Assembly: GCF_015832195.1 (NCBI RefSeq)
Contig: NC_052027.1
Coordinates: 4,914,649 to 4,978,648 of the forward strand
Length of the DNA stretch: 64,000 bases
Direction of reading: 5' to 3'
Source: Motacilla alba alba
Taxonomy: Eukaryota; Chordata; Aves; Passeriformes; Motacillidae
Shown: piece by piece, positions 45,930 to 58,600 of the stretch
How positions within the stretch are numbered: the stretch's first letter is position 1
Layout of the letters: the number at the start of each line of letters is the position of its first letter
Program-made: the position numbers and the translations under genes
Notes under the pieces: generated by a model
Told to the model about the DNA's origin: nothing
Databases searched by the model: none
Seen by the model: only the letters and a program-made list of their open reading frames with translations

Positions 45930-46358
45930 GAGGCTGGAGCAGCTTTGGTATGAGAAAAAGCTGAGGGAATTGGGATGGTCCAGCCTGGGGAAGAGGAGGC
46001 TCTGAGGTGACCTGATTGTGGCCTTCCAGTACCTGAAGGGAGAGGCTGCAACAAAGATGGAGAAAGACTATTTACATTGGCCTGGAGTGATAGGACAAAG
46101 GGGAATGCCTTCAAACGGATGGACAGTAGCTTTAGATTAAATATTAGGAAGAAATGCTTCCCTCTGAGGGTGGTGAGGCCCTGGCACAGGTTGCCCAGAG
46201 AATCTGTGGCTGTTCCATCCCTGGAAGTGTTCAAGACCAGGCTGGACGGGGCTTGGAGCAACGTGGGGTAGCAGAAGGTGTCCCTGGCACGGCAGGGGTG
46301 AAACTGGACGGGCTTTGAGGTCCCTTTGAAGCCAAACCATTCCAGGACTCTGTGACCA
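45930..46358 (+). mobile_element. CR1 LINE 3' region fragment
   Basis: The longest CR1 copy here. Words in order: GAAGAGGAGGCTCTGAGGTG, TACCTGAAGGGAGAGGCTG, GATAGGACAAAGGGGAATG, ATATTAGGAAGAAATGCTTC, GGCACAGGTTGCCCAGAGAA, CATCCCTGGAAGTGTTCAAG and the GGCTTTGAGGTCCCTT end. Sense orientation; its end lies 222 bases before the UBA3 start codon. Confidence 0.92.
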
Positions 46359-46464
46359 CCAGAGAGGCGGGCGCAGGGAGACCCCTCGGGTGCGGGCAGG
46401 CAGGAGGGGAGGGAGCCTCTGTGTCAGCGATCGGGCGTGTCCCTGCCGTGTGTCCGTGCCGGTT

Positions 46465-46518
46465 ATCGCCACTATCGCCGCTGTCGCCACTATCGCCACT
46501 GTCGCCGCGGTCGCCGCT
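46465..46518. repeat. 9-bp tandem repeat, six copies
   Basis: Units ATCGCCACT, ATCGCCGCT, GTCGCCACT, ATCGCCACT, GTCGCCGCG, GTCGCCGCT. Each carries a CpG. It ends 62 bases before the UBA3 ATG, so it lies in the promoter or 5' UTR. Confidence 0.9.
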
Positions 46519-46580
46519 GCCAGGGCCGGGCCCGGGCCCGCCCCGCCGCGCGCGGGGCACTGTGGGAAGCAGAGGGAACT

Positions 46581-46600
46581 ATGGCGGATGGTGAGGAACC
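46581..46600 (+). CDS. UBA3: UBA3 exon 1
   Basis: Encodes MADGEEP to phase 2; donor GTAAGT. Intron 1 is only 117 bases, so exons 1 and 2 share the CpG island. Confidence 0.93.
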
Positions 46601-49600
46601 GTAAGTGCCCTGTATGTGTGTGCTCGGCCGGCCCTGCCCCGGGCCCGGGGTCCCCTCTCCCTCCTCCCCGGTCTCTGTAGCGCGATACTGACCCTTCTTT
46701 TATTCTCTCTCTTTTAGGGAGAAGAAAAGAAGGAGGCTAGAGGAGCTGCTGGCGGATGGGTTAGTGCGGGGCTGCGGGCGAGCGGGGCAGGGGCAGCGCT
46801 TGCTGGGGCGGGGGTAGGTGAGGGCGAGCCGCAGCCCCGCAGGAGCTGAGGGCTGGGAGGAGGCTGCGGGGCCCGCGGGAGGCGCGGACAGGGAGGAGGG
46901 AGCCCCAGCAGAGCTGGCGTAGGTGGGGCAGGGCCCTGGAGCAGCGAGGGCCGGGGCAGAGGAAGCCCCCGGGGAGAGGAGCGAGGCGGGAGTCGCGGGC
47001 TCGCAGCTTGGCATGGTGTGCTGAAGAGCTTGGTGACGAGAGGGGGGAAAAGCTGCCTTGCCGGTCAGGGACCTGGGAGGGCCTCTAGGCTAGAAGCAGG
47101 TGACTTAAGTTTTTGGCCGAAAATTAAAAATTCAGACTGCAGAACAGTTGTCTCTGCGCATTAAAACTCTTTAAAAAAATCTACGCACCTGCCTTAAAGG
47201 CCGTGAAAACGAATGTTGAGAAATCTTTAACATCATCTGCTTCCATCCCTTAACTCTTCCATTCCATGTGCTTGTGTCCCTCTGCCCTGGGCACTGGCAG
47301 TGCATGTGGGTCGGGATGGGGCCACGGCATTCCCGGGGCATGTGGGACGGGAGGGATGCATGCCAAGTCCCCCAAAAGCATGGAGCTTTGGAGATGTGAA
47401 GGTGGCAGGGAAAAAAAGTCTGAGCTTAAAGCGATATAAGGACTGTGGTGCTCTGATATTTCAAACGAAATTTAAAATGAAAATAACTCAATGAAATAAA
47501 TAAGAATGTTGTTGAACTCTTATACCTGGTCATGCTATAACAGCACAAAAAATAAACTTGAGAAACTTGAGAAAACTGTCTCTGAAAAAAACATAAAATT
47601 TCAGGTTGAGTTATGGATGTTTTTCAGATCTCCACAATGTCCAACCCTCTAAAAAACGAATTGTAGTCTAATTGCAAAAGTGAAACTAGATCTTAGCAGT
47701 TTTATCAATTAAGAAGGAAAATACACATCTAAGCAGAAATACACATCTAAACAGAAAAGGAGTGCTGCTGTGCCATAGCTGTTTATAGGGGCTATATAAA
47801 AGAATAAAAAACCCTGTTCTTAATGTCACCAAACACTGCTTCTACACTCATTTCCAGAAACACAAAAAACTGTAATATCCATAGAAGCAGTTTTTGTGAT
47901 GTCTGCTGACCCATTTTATTTGCTTTAGTCAGTGCTTAATGCAGCTCCTGAAATCTGCTTTACAGCAGATGAGGAGTTCTGCAGAGGGGATGTTTTGTTT
48001 ATTTACACAATTTCCCATTACATGAAATATGTGTATTTTCACATTATTGTGAAAACTGGAGGAGATATGAAAGTGCATCTGAGGTCGAAAGACCCTTATG
48101 AATTCAAGTAATTTTTGTAGGTTCCATTTAACTGCTCATGTAGTAACTTTCCTCAGCAGTTAATGAGGAGAGTTCAGTCTGCGATCAAATTATCATTGAA
48201 TCCTAGAATGGTTTGGGTTGGAAGGGACCTTAAAGATCATCTTTTTCCAACCCACTGCCATGGCCAGGGACATCACAGGTGAATAATAATTTATTTATTC
48301 CTGCAGTTTAGGGAAGTTTTTCCCTGTTACTGAAAATCTTTTGCAAAATCCATTGCCTGTAAGTTCAGTTACTGTTGGCATACTGCATTGTCCGAGTTCT
48401 GAATTCTCACTCCAGATGTTTTCACCACATTTACCTTTGATTTTGAGATGAATTATGAGGAAGTTATAATAAATTTTAAACATTACCCAGGAGTTATTAG
48501 ACAAGTGCTTTTCATAGTGCTTTGTAGGAGAAAGCAGGTAACACTTTATCAGTGGTGACACATCCTTTGCTACTCAGGATTGGCTCTTTTATAATGAGCT
48601 TAGTTTTATATTAACATAAAACAAAATCATATTTATTGAGTAGAACTCTATTAAATAGGGAAGTAGGTGTTGATCTTATAGTAGAACATTACTTGAGAGC
48701 TGATTTTGAACTATTCCAGTAAGTCTCTTAAAAATTTAAATCTATACTTAGGTACTATTAAAAGTGACCTGCAGAAGGAGGAAAGGGAATTGGAGTGTTT
48801 GGTGTAAAATTCTGCCTTGAAAATTTAAAGGAAGATAACTGCAAAACATTCCCTTTTTTCCAAGTGAGGCTGTTACTGCAGACAGGCTCGAGGATGCCTG
48901 AAAAATGGGGCAGTTCTAATTCCATGGTACCACTTGAAGGTGAAAAACATTCAAGATTCATGTCTTCAAAAAATATTTGTCTAAATAAACTACCCTGAAG
49001 ATTCAGAGGATGATGTTGGGGCATGTTACTGTAATTTATTCAGAGCCTCACAATTGCAGTTACAGACTGATAAGTGTGTCAAAAGAAGATATAAGACTTG
49101 ACTGATTCAAAAAGTGATCAAAATTGAAAGGAACAAGCTCTGTGTCCTCTTCAAATTTAAGGGAAATAAAAGTAATAAGACTAGGCCCTTTTCTAACTGC
49201 AGGTCAACTTTTACTAGTAACAGTTAAATCAGTGTGTTTATTGAAATGCCTGGGTTGTTCTGCCCCCTGTGCTTATTTATATTATTGCTTTCTAGTTCCA
49301 CAAATAAAACCCACTCATGCAAATGCCGACGTGCATAACTTCCAGGCACAAAGAATATGCAGATGCATTTGTACGAATGATCAATAATTTAGGCGTGTTT
49401 GCATAGCAAGTTGGAGGTGTGGCTTTTCCTGTGTGATGTTGCAGCTGAATTTACTGTGTTCTGTGCAGAATGGCTGTTGATGGTGGGTGTGGGGACTCTG
49501 CAGACTGGGAAGGTCGCTGGAACCATGTAAAGAAGTTCCTCGAGCGATCTGGACCATTCACACATCCCGATTTCGAGCCAGGCACTCAAGTGAGAAAGAC

Positions 49601-52600
49601 TTCATTTCAATCAAATATCTGTAGAGTGTGTTGCAAATTAATGTAAACAGGTTCATTAATTTACCACCAGCAATGTGCTAGAGCAGCATGAAAAGCTTGT
49701 GTTTTAGCAATTGAACATTATGGTCCTAGGAGAACTCCTAGTGTTGTGTTCTTTTTATAAGTTTGTATTTTTAAGTTGTTCACTGTCAACTTCAAGCTTG
49801 CTGTCATCATATATAAATATATAGCAATGTATGAATTATGCTGTTTTTGAGTTTCACATGAAAAATAGCAGCATTTAAATCTCCATTTTTAAGTAATTTG
49901 ATACAGTGAGGAATTTATTGTACTTAAAGAAGAAATTAGTGTTAATATGAATACTTTGAGAACTGGATAAGGTGTATAGTAGGGTAGAGTTTTAAGTATT
50001 TCTTCTGCTTTTCTTCTTTTGTTGTACATTTTGTTTCAGAGCTTTTGGTTGAAAGTATTTTTCTGTTACCTTTTTAATGTACTGTTCCATTATTTACTAG
50101 TTGGAGACTGGGGTAAAGTAGAACAGTTCACAGGAAACAGTTATATATTTAACATTTTCAATTCTTTCTGTCCAGCAATGTTGTCTATCTGTTTAGATTA
50201 ATTATGTATAATATATATGTGAAATACCTGAAGAAGGAAAGCATTATCACCTTAAACCAAATAATAGTAAGAGTAGACCTTGCTTTTTTCATGGTCAAAA
50301 GTAATATAAAAGTAATATACTGATATCAGCAAAGGTCTTGATTCTCTCTAAGTGGGGATACAGGAACTGCATGAACTCAACAATGGATTAAAGTCCAATA
50401 TGTAATTACCCCTGCAAATGCAAAGCTGCTTTATCTGTAACTCAATAGGCACTGAAAATTTATGGTAACATGTTTGTTAGGGTTATGAAGTAATGCACAA
50501 ATTGTATTAATTTTTTGTTTTATGTTTTCTGCAGGCCCTTGATTTTTTGTTAAGCACATGTAAAGTGCTAGTTATTGGAGCAGGAGGATTAGGATGTGAA
50601 CTCCTGAAAAACCTGGTAATTACTGTGTTTTAACCCTTTTCTTCTTAGAATCTTCTCTGTTTCTTTTTCTTTTTATATTTGACAAAACTGTCTTTTTAAT
50701 TAGCTAATTTTGCAGTTCTGGTTGTATATAGCTACTAGAATTTTAAGTTTCAATCAACACCTGTAAAATACATGTTGATACAGACAATAAAGCTGAAGAA
50801 TGCTCTTGAAAGGTGGTATTTTCATATGTTGCATCTTATTTATTCAACTATCTCAAAGCTTGTCTTGAGGTACAACAGGTTCCTTTGTATGAAGATTAGC
50901 CAAAAGTTTATGTGCAGCCTTATATCCAGTCTGATATTGGTGATTTTCCCTAATTTCCAGATCTAGGGAGGTGAAGTCAACCAAGGACAAATCATTCTCA
51001 TACTGCTACAAAGTGTTGTTTGAAATGCAAAAGTTTAATTTCCCTGTTACGGTGGGTTTTGTCCTCACAAGCCCTCCTATTTATCTCAGTGTATCAGTGT
51101 TATGATCCCATTTGAGTTTGGTAGTTTGGACTATTGCTCTACTTCCCCATGTTTTTATTTAAGGAGGAGGATTTCTGTTGCATGAGATAGCTCTGTTTGT
51201 TCAGAAAATGTAAAGGGAAAAGTTTCAAAGTCTTTACATTTAAAAAGATGGACTCTTAAAGGATAATTTAAGTCATATTTTGTATATGACTCAAATTTTA
51301 TAGAGTCGCTTCAGAACATCACAACTCTTTTCTCTAAACCCATGTTTTGCAGCATTTAATTCCCTTTAACTGCAGTGCAGGTTGTTTCTTTGTGTGTGAC
51401 TGATGTTACCACTTTACCAGACCACACCCACAATACAGTTTTAAGGCAATTTTACTGTAAAGTTATTTGCCAGATGTGGTGATGGCCTGCATGCAAATGG
51501 AGACAAGGCAGAGCTTCTGTCAGAGGTTCAATGTGTTGTTAGATAGGGAGGTGATTTTTGTGTTTTCCACCTCCTTCAGCACTGAAGGCCACGAGGAATG
51601 CTGCCTTGTTTTGAACTGTGATATCTGGGTCAATATGCCAGACTCATTTGTGCCATTTATGTGAAAATTAATGTCCCAAACCTCAACAGGAATTTTTAAA
51701 AAAGCCTTTTAAAGGAAATAAACTTTGTTCTTCCCATTCCTGCCAAGCATGGAAGTGCTTATGGTATTTGTTTAAATTCTGTGCTTTTTTTCCTCAATGG
51801 GCTCTTTTGATTTACGCCAGCCATGAAGGAATACTGCAGTTTCCCCTTATAGATCAGCCTTCTGTTGGCTTCCCTGTGTTAGCATTAGGTAGGCCAAAGC
51901 AATATTGCCTTCAGGAGAGCATTGTCTGTGACTGTTGGAATGTTTTTAATTCCATCTGTCTGAATACCAGCATTAGCAACCCAACAAAACCCCTTTGAAC
52001 AAAGAATCACCGTGTACCTGTCTGCACAGGCAATGAGCAGCAAATACATTTGTTCCTCCAAAGCTGTTTTGGCATGTGGAGTGAATTCTGGAGCTTTGTG
52101 AACATTTAATTTCACGTTAAATGAAGCTGACCTTCTCTTTTCCCAGGCACTGTCTGGCTTCAGACAGATCCATGTTATTGACATGGATACTATAGATGTT
52201 TCTAACCTTAATCGACAGTTTTTGTTTCGGTGAGTGGTATTTTACATTTTCATAGTTTAACTTCTGGGGTTTTTAAAAAGTTCCTAAATAAAACATGTCA
52301 ATATATTCATTATTTTGGTTGGACAAGAGGTCATTAAAGATTACTGGACCTTCATGTCACAATAGTACTCAGAATTAACTAAAAATTGCATATGATTTCT
52401 TCCTATATTGGGCTCTGTGGCTTGAAGAAAATCAACCTATGTCCCTTGCCATTCCAGTACAGCTAATGACTATTGGAAAAGGTGACACCAAGGAATAAAT
52501 GCACACAGATTGAGATCTCAGATTTTCTGGTACCTTTTTCATCCAAGTACAGTGAACAAACATTGGATGTTTTTGGTGCTGATAACCGTAGTTCATTCTG

Positions 52601-55600
52601 TGACTCTCACATCTCATGCTTTACAGGGATCATGGAATGGTTTGGGTTGATTGCCTTAATATTATCCAATTTAATAAATTGCCCTAAAGTAACAATTAGC
52701 CACCTAATTTGGTATTGCAATGTGTAGAGATTGGAAAGACAAAATCTGCTAAAATCAAGCTTTTGGAATTGCTTGTGTTTTTCCCAGAGCGAAGGATGTG
52801 GGGCGACCGAAAGCAGAAGTTGCAGCAGAATTCCTGAACAGTCGCATTCCCAACTGTGCTGTGGTACCGTATCCTTTCACAGAGAGGCCTGAAGGCTTCA
52901 ATATCCTACAAAACTCTGTGGGTGGTAAGAGTATCCAAAGTATTTTGCTTCCATCCTCTTTCTCATACAATAAAGAGCACATTCATTCAGCTGGTGAGTT
53001 GAGGATTCTTTCTCTGTGCCATTAACATACAGGGAATCTGCATGGGAGAGGCTCAGAAATTATTTTGTATTTTTCCACAGAGTCTTTTTATTCAGGTGCA
53101 ATATTGTAATTTTCACTGAGATACTGGAATTATTCACCAGAGAGTTTTGAGTAAGCACTGGTAGGAGGCATTAGTTTATAAACACAGAGCAGCACATACT
53201 GATAAAGGACTTTGTGAGAGCACATCTTCTGAGCTTTCTAAATATTTCACCTGCTGAACTTTGCTGTTTACCACTATTCCATTGTTTTGTGAGATGTTAC
53301 AGCTTCAGCTGTGTGAATTTAATCTCAGATCACATAGTTTTTTAGAAGGTGTTGTATAGAATTACAGTAATAAATTAGATAATATTTTGGCTTTGAGTTA
53401 GTAAATAGAAAACAGTAAACTTAACTATGAATATATTCCTTTACTGGGTTTGCATTCAGATATTTTAAAAAGATTCAAGACATGGATGAAAGCTTCTATC
53501 GACGTAAGTGGCATTTGTTTCCCTGTTTTCCCACTGGTGCTTTGGGGTCCCTTGAAGATGTTGCTGCTCACTGCTTTTCCTGGTAGTTTGCTTGCTAATT
53601 ACTTTAGTCTTCCGCAATATACTGGAAGTAGAAGTAACAAAATTGAAATACACCTGTGATACAGGCAGTCTAGGAGAGATAGCTAAGCTACTCTCACTGT
53701 CCCTGTTATGGACAGAATACTTTGCTTGTCTTAGGAAGTCTGCATTCGTGTAGATTTTGAATAATGTTTTTTTCTCCCTAGAGTTTCATATTATTGTTTG
53801 TGGGCTGGACTCTATAATTGCAAGAAGATGGATAAATGGCATGCTGGTAAAGTTTTCAATCTTCTTAATGCCTGATTATTGCTTGAGTTTAGATGACTAA
53901 ATTAAACATACTTGTGTAGAATGTGTCATGAAAATGAATGAGGGCTGTTGAAACCCCAGCTTTCTGTATACCTATTTCTGTTTTCTTTCTGTGAGCAGGA
54001 TGAAATGCAGGCTCTCTTACCTGCCCTTTTCTTGGGAAGTGTTAGCCAACATCTGTGCAGTGCCCTGCAGGGATAATTTCCTAGTTAGGTTACATTGCTT
54101 TGGGCCTTCTGCAGTCAGCTTTTGAAAATCAAGAAAGAAAGCTCCAGAGCTGCTCTGGGTGCTCCCATTGTGATTTTTTTTCCTTCATTACCCAAACAGT
54201 ATTTATTATGCTACAACTTGTAAATGCCATTATTTGCAGCTGCACTGTTACAGAATTCAGTGACCAGAAAGCTGGTAATTTTATCATTGTGAATTTGTTT
54301 GTAAAACAATGATCTGGAGTATCTACCTGTATTAAAATGAAAAAGACAAAAGCAAAACAATAAATCAAGAATCTAACCTTCAATTAACCAACCATTTGTT
54401 CTGATGAACTGTAAGAACATATGTAGCAAATAATAGCATTTATAGGGGAGTAAGAGAAAGAGGTAGAGGGTGAAGGTGGTTGATAAAGTCTTGTGCACTG
54501 ACAAATAAGTTGTGTTTAATATACCCTTAAAATAAACCTGTATATTAAGCACTCAATAGTTGGGTGTACCTTTAAGAATAAAATTTAGGATTTTTTTCTT
54601 CCTGATTTTTTTTCTACCTTGTTTAAAAAGCCAAACCAAACAAAACCCAACCCCCCACCCTCTTCATTTGTTAGATGTCCTTTTTGCATTATGAAGATGG
54701 TGTCCTGGATCCAAGTTCCATCATCCCTCTGATAGATGGAGGGACAGAAGGTTTCAAGGGCAATGTCCGTGTGATTATTCCTGGCATGACAGCGTGTGTT
54801 GAATGCACGCTTGCACTTTACCCACCACAGGTAATGCCCCCAGTGAAATTGCCATCTTTTCATATTCCTCTGCTTTGCTGGTTTCTTTTCCTAGTACTAC
54901 ACCTAATGTATCATGGTTTCTTCTGGTTTTCCTCCCCTGCCCAACCAGGTCAATTTTCCCATGTGCACCATTGCATCCATGCCCAGGCTGCCAGAGCATT
55001 GCATTGAGTATGTCAGGATATTGCAGTGGCCAAAGGAACAGCCTTTTGGAGGTAATTAATGTATTGTACTCATGCTAAATGAACATTTCTCCTTTTAATT
55101 AACTTGAGTTGGGTGTATGCTTTTCATAAAACAATCCTGCCTCTCAACCTCGTGTGGTTCATTGTCATATTGAATCTAAGCCTCCTCTGAGCTGGAGATG
55201 GATTTCCTCCTCTTGAGCTCACTCTCCAGTTCCATATTTGCTCATATTTCTCACACTGCACAGTGTCTTTCCTGAATTGAAATGTAACCTGTAACAGCTC
55301 TATAAATTGTGCAGTGATGATAGTTTGTGTATAGAATGTGTTAAAACTAAAGATGTTTGTAAAAATAATACTTTGGTTATTTAAAATGTCAAGTTTCAAT
55401 AGCTTCATGGGGTATTCATTATAAATTAAAACAGGGAATTTTTTTTTTTGGACAAAAAAGAGTGCTGTGTTTCAGAAGAACTTCTATAATTGCAATTCAT
55501 CTGTAAATTCTTTGCTGTAGAAGGTATTGCATTGGATGGAGATGACCCTGAACATATACAGTGGATTTACCAGAAGTCTTTAGAAAGAGCATCACAATTT

Positions 55601-58600
55601 AATATTAAAGGTGTTACCTACAGGCTCACCCAAGGTAAGGGGATGGCATTTCACCAAGTTGTGGCATTTGCACCTAGGCTGGATTGGCATTGTTTGTATT
55701 TGTTATGACTAAGCTGGCAGCTGTGCTGGGATAGTTCTCCTCACCCTTAAAACAGAAAGAAGCAGCTTGTTTCCTGTGCCAGCACAAATATTTTTATGAC
55801 AAATCAGATGTTCAGACATTCATGATGAATCAGAGGAACTTATGTGGGATAAAAGTGAATATTCTTTTGCTATTTTATTTTTAACTTGGAGCAGCTCCAC
55901 AGTTTACATTAGGTGGTGACCACTCTTGCTGGGTCAAAGAGTAGAAACAAAAGGACTTGATTGTCTTTTTTAGCAACATTTTCTGCCAGTTTAGGCTGGT
56001 TAAGTCTATAGCATCTGTTCCTCTCTGCTGTCCCTGCCTCTGTTCACATGCAAGTGCAGTATGCTGACACTCATTTAATCAGCATTTCAAACACTAACCA
56101 AGTAGAAAACTCAACTGTCTTTCCTTTGTGCATTTCCCCAGTTTAACAGGAAAAGAACAGAGTTTTAATTTCCAGTGCTAAATACAGAGTATACTTGCTT
56201 TCAGAGTTTGTTCAGTGTTCTCTTTGTTTGATACCTGCTTTTTTTCAACGTGCTTGATCCCTTCCTAAAATAAAAAAATGCCCAAGTACTGCAGCAGCAT
56301 ACCATTATACCTGGTTGTTACAGAAATTCCTGGACACTTGGAAGTACCTTTGGACCCACCCTCTGAAATTATTCTGTCTGAAAGTAGTCTCTCAGTAGAG
56401 TTTCTTAGAAAACCCAGAGCTGTATGTTTTGTTTTTACAGGGGTGATAAAACGAATTATTCCAGCAGTAGCTTCTACAAATGCAGTAATTGCAGGTATGC
56501 TGTAAGAACTCATTTCACTTCTGCTTTACTGACTTGAGAGTTTTGTGGGACAACAATATGGAATTGAGAACCTGGAGAGGTTAACAGTAAATGTTAAATG
56601 TGTCTGGTCTATTCTTACAGTCTTATTTCTGTTTTCCATAGAGAAACTGTAAGTGACTGGATAAATGTTATGACTCTGGGAGGGAGCAAAAGCATTTAAA
56701 ACTGGGGAGAAGAACTGAGAAACACAGTACACAGGCTTGACATTGTGTCAGATTAGTGCCAAATCTGTGGTGTTAATGCGCAGAACTACCAGCTGCATTC
56801 AGATGTTTATTTTTTTCTTTATAGATTGTTAAACTTGATTGTTTTTGTCACTTTTTGTATAATTGTGTGATGTCTGCATGTCTGGTAGAGCTAGGTGAAG
56901 AAATTCTTTTTTCTCTTTCCAGCTGTTTGCGCCACAGAAGTTTTTAAGATAGCCACAAGGTATTTAATTTGTTATTAATTACAGACATGATTTCCAGCAG
57001 AATGCCATGTATCAACACTGACTTATTTGTCATTACAGTGCATATGTTCCTCTTAACAACTACTTGGTGTTCAATGATGTGGATGGATTATATACATACA
57101 GTTTTGAAGCTGAAAGAAAGGTTAGTGCCATTAAAGGCTTGAAGGGTTTTTTGCTTTATTTGTATTTATGTACTTCATGTTTATTTCTGAACCTCAGTAT
57201 TGAATCAGTTGGCCCCTGGCACTGAATAATAACATTTCTGAAGTTTTAAAAGTGGAAACTACAATGTTACTGGTCTGCTGTTCCTGCAGAGTAGAGCTAC
57301 AAAATAAATCCTCAAACTTAAGATGACTAATGGGCAGATGTTCTCAAAAGAGGTTATGGCAAAAATTGATCTGAAAGTTTGAAGTATTGGATTTTATGTC
57401 AGATGAAATTTGTCATTCATAAATACTTAGGTGCTGTTGGGAGCCAATCAGTGACAGACTTCAGAAGGAAATGGGTTTTGTCATTAACATTTACGACTAT
57501 TAATATTTATAGAGCTAAAATTAAAAAAAAAAAAAAGAAAACCACAACACAAACACTTTTGAGACCTTACTAGCAGCATTTCTAAAATCATCTTTACCAT
57601 AATGTGTATTCTTGTGCTGTTTTGTGGTAGGAGAACTGTCCAGCCTGCAGCCAGCTTCCCCAAAACATAGAGATATCCCCGTCAGCTAAATTGCAGGAGA
57701 TCCTGGATTACTTAACAAATAATGCTTCATTGTAAGTTGCAACCATTCTGACTAATTTGATAATTTGTTTGTTTATTGCTTAAAAAAGGTAATTTTAAAA
57801 TGTGTTTTTAACCTGATTGCCTGGTTATGTTTTGTTTTGTTTTGTTCTGTTTGTTTTTAATTTTTTTAATATATAGGCAGATGAAATCTCCTGCAATCAC
57901 AGCAACTATGTATGGGGGAAATAAAACACTTTATTTACAGGTAATCTGAACATACATAATTGACTTTAATATTCTGAACTTACTTAAATTTACTGAATTT
58001 GAAAAAAAAAATTGGCCTTTCTTTTTTTTTTAATTTGCAGACAGTAGCTTCAATTGAAGAACGAACAAGGCCAAATCTTTCCAAGACACTAAAAGGTATC
58101 ATGGAGCTGTCAGGTGTTGATTTTCAAGTTAGAGAAAGTCAGTTTCACCCCTCTGTGTGGCTATTTAGCTTTATCTTGCATTATGCAGTAGAATTTGCTT
58201 CATTGTCCTTTTACATTCATACACATTCAATTTTAGTTTCACATTTCTCATGTGTAGCAATTGTTTAAAGGTGAAGTGCAGGCAGATGCACAGAACATTG
58301 CAACAAAGCAACAAAATAACTGCTGTAAATTACACACTCTCCAGTAGAGTTTTACATATATTACTCAACAAGGTCTGTCTCCTGATTAAATTATATTAAT
58401 ATTAATTTAGCCAGTGAGCTGTTTGCAGCTTTATTTAATCACATTTATGGTTTGTGGGGATAGCATTTCTGATTTTTTTGAGCTTCTTGAAAAGGCAAAG
58501 CACGTGGGTTTAATTAAATTAATTAAGCTTTTCTTTCTGTTTCAGAACTGGGGCTTGTGGATGGCCAGGAACTCGCAGTTGCTGATGTTACTACACCACA

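Larger units (their letters stand above)
46360..47060 (+). promoter_or_regulatory. CpG island and promoter region of UBA3
   Basis: GC- and CpG-rich from just after the CR1 end through exons 1 and 2 into intron 2. Contains the 9-bp tandem repeat at 46465-46518. The start codon lies in AACTATGGCGGATGG, which resembles the YY1 consensus often found at CpG-island starts. GTGGGAA lies just upstream. No TATA box is seen. Confidence 0.65.
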
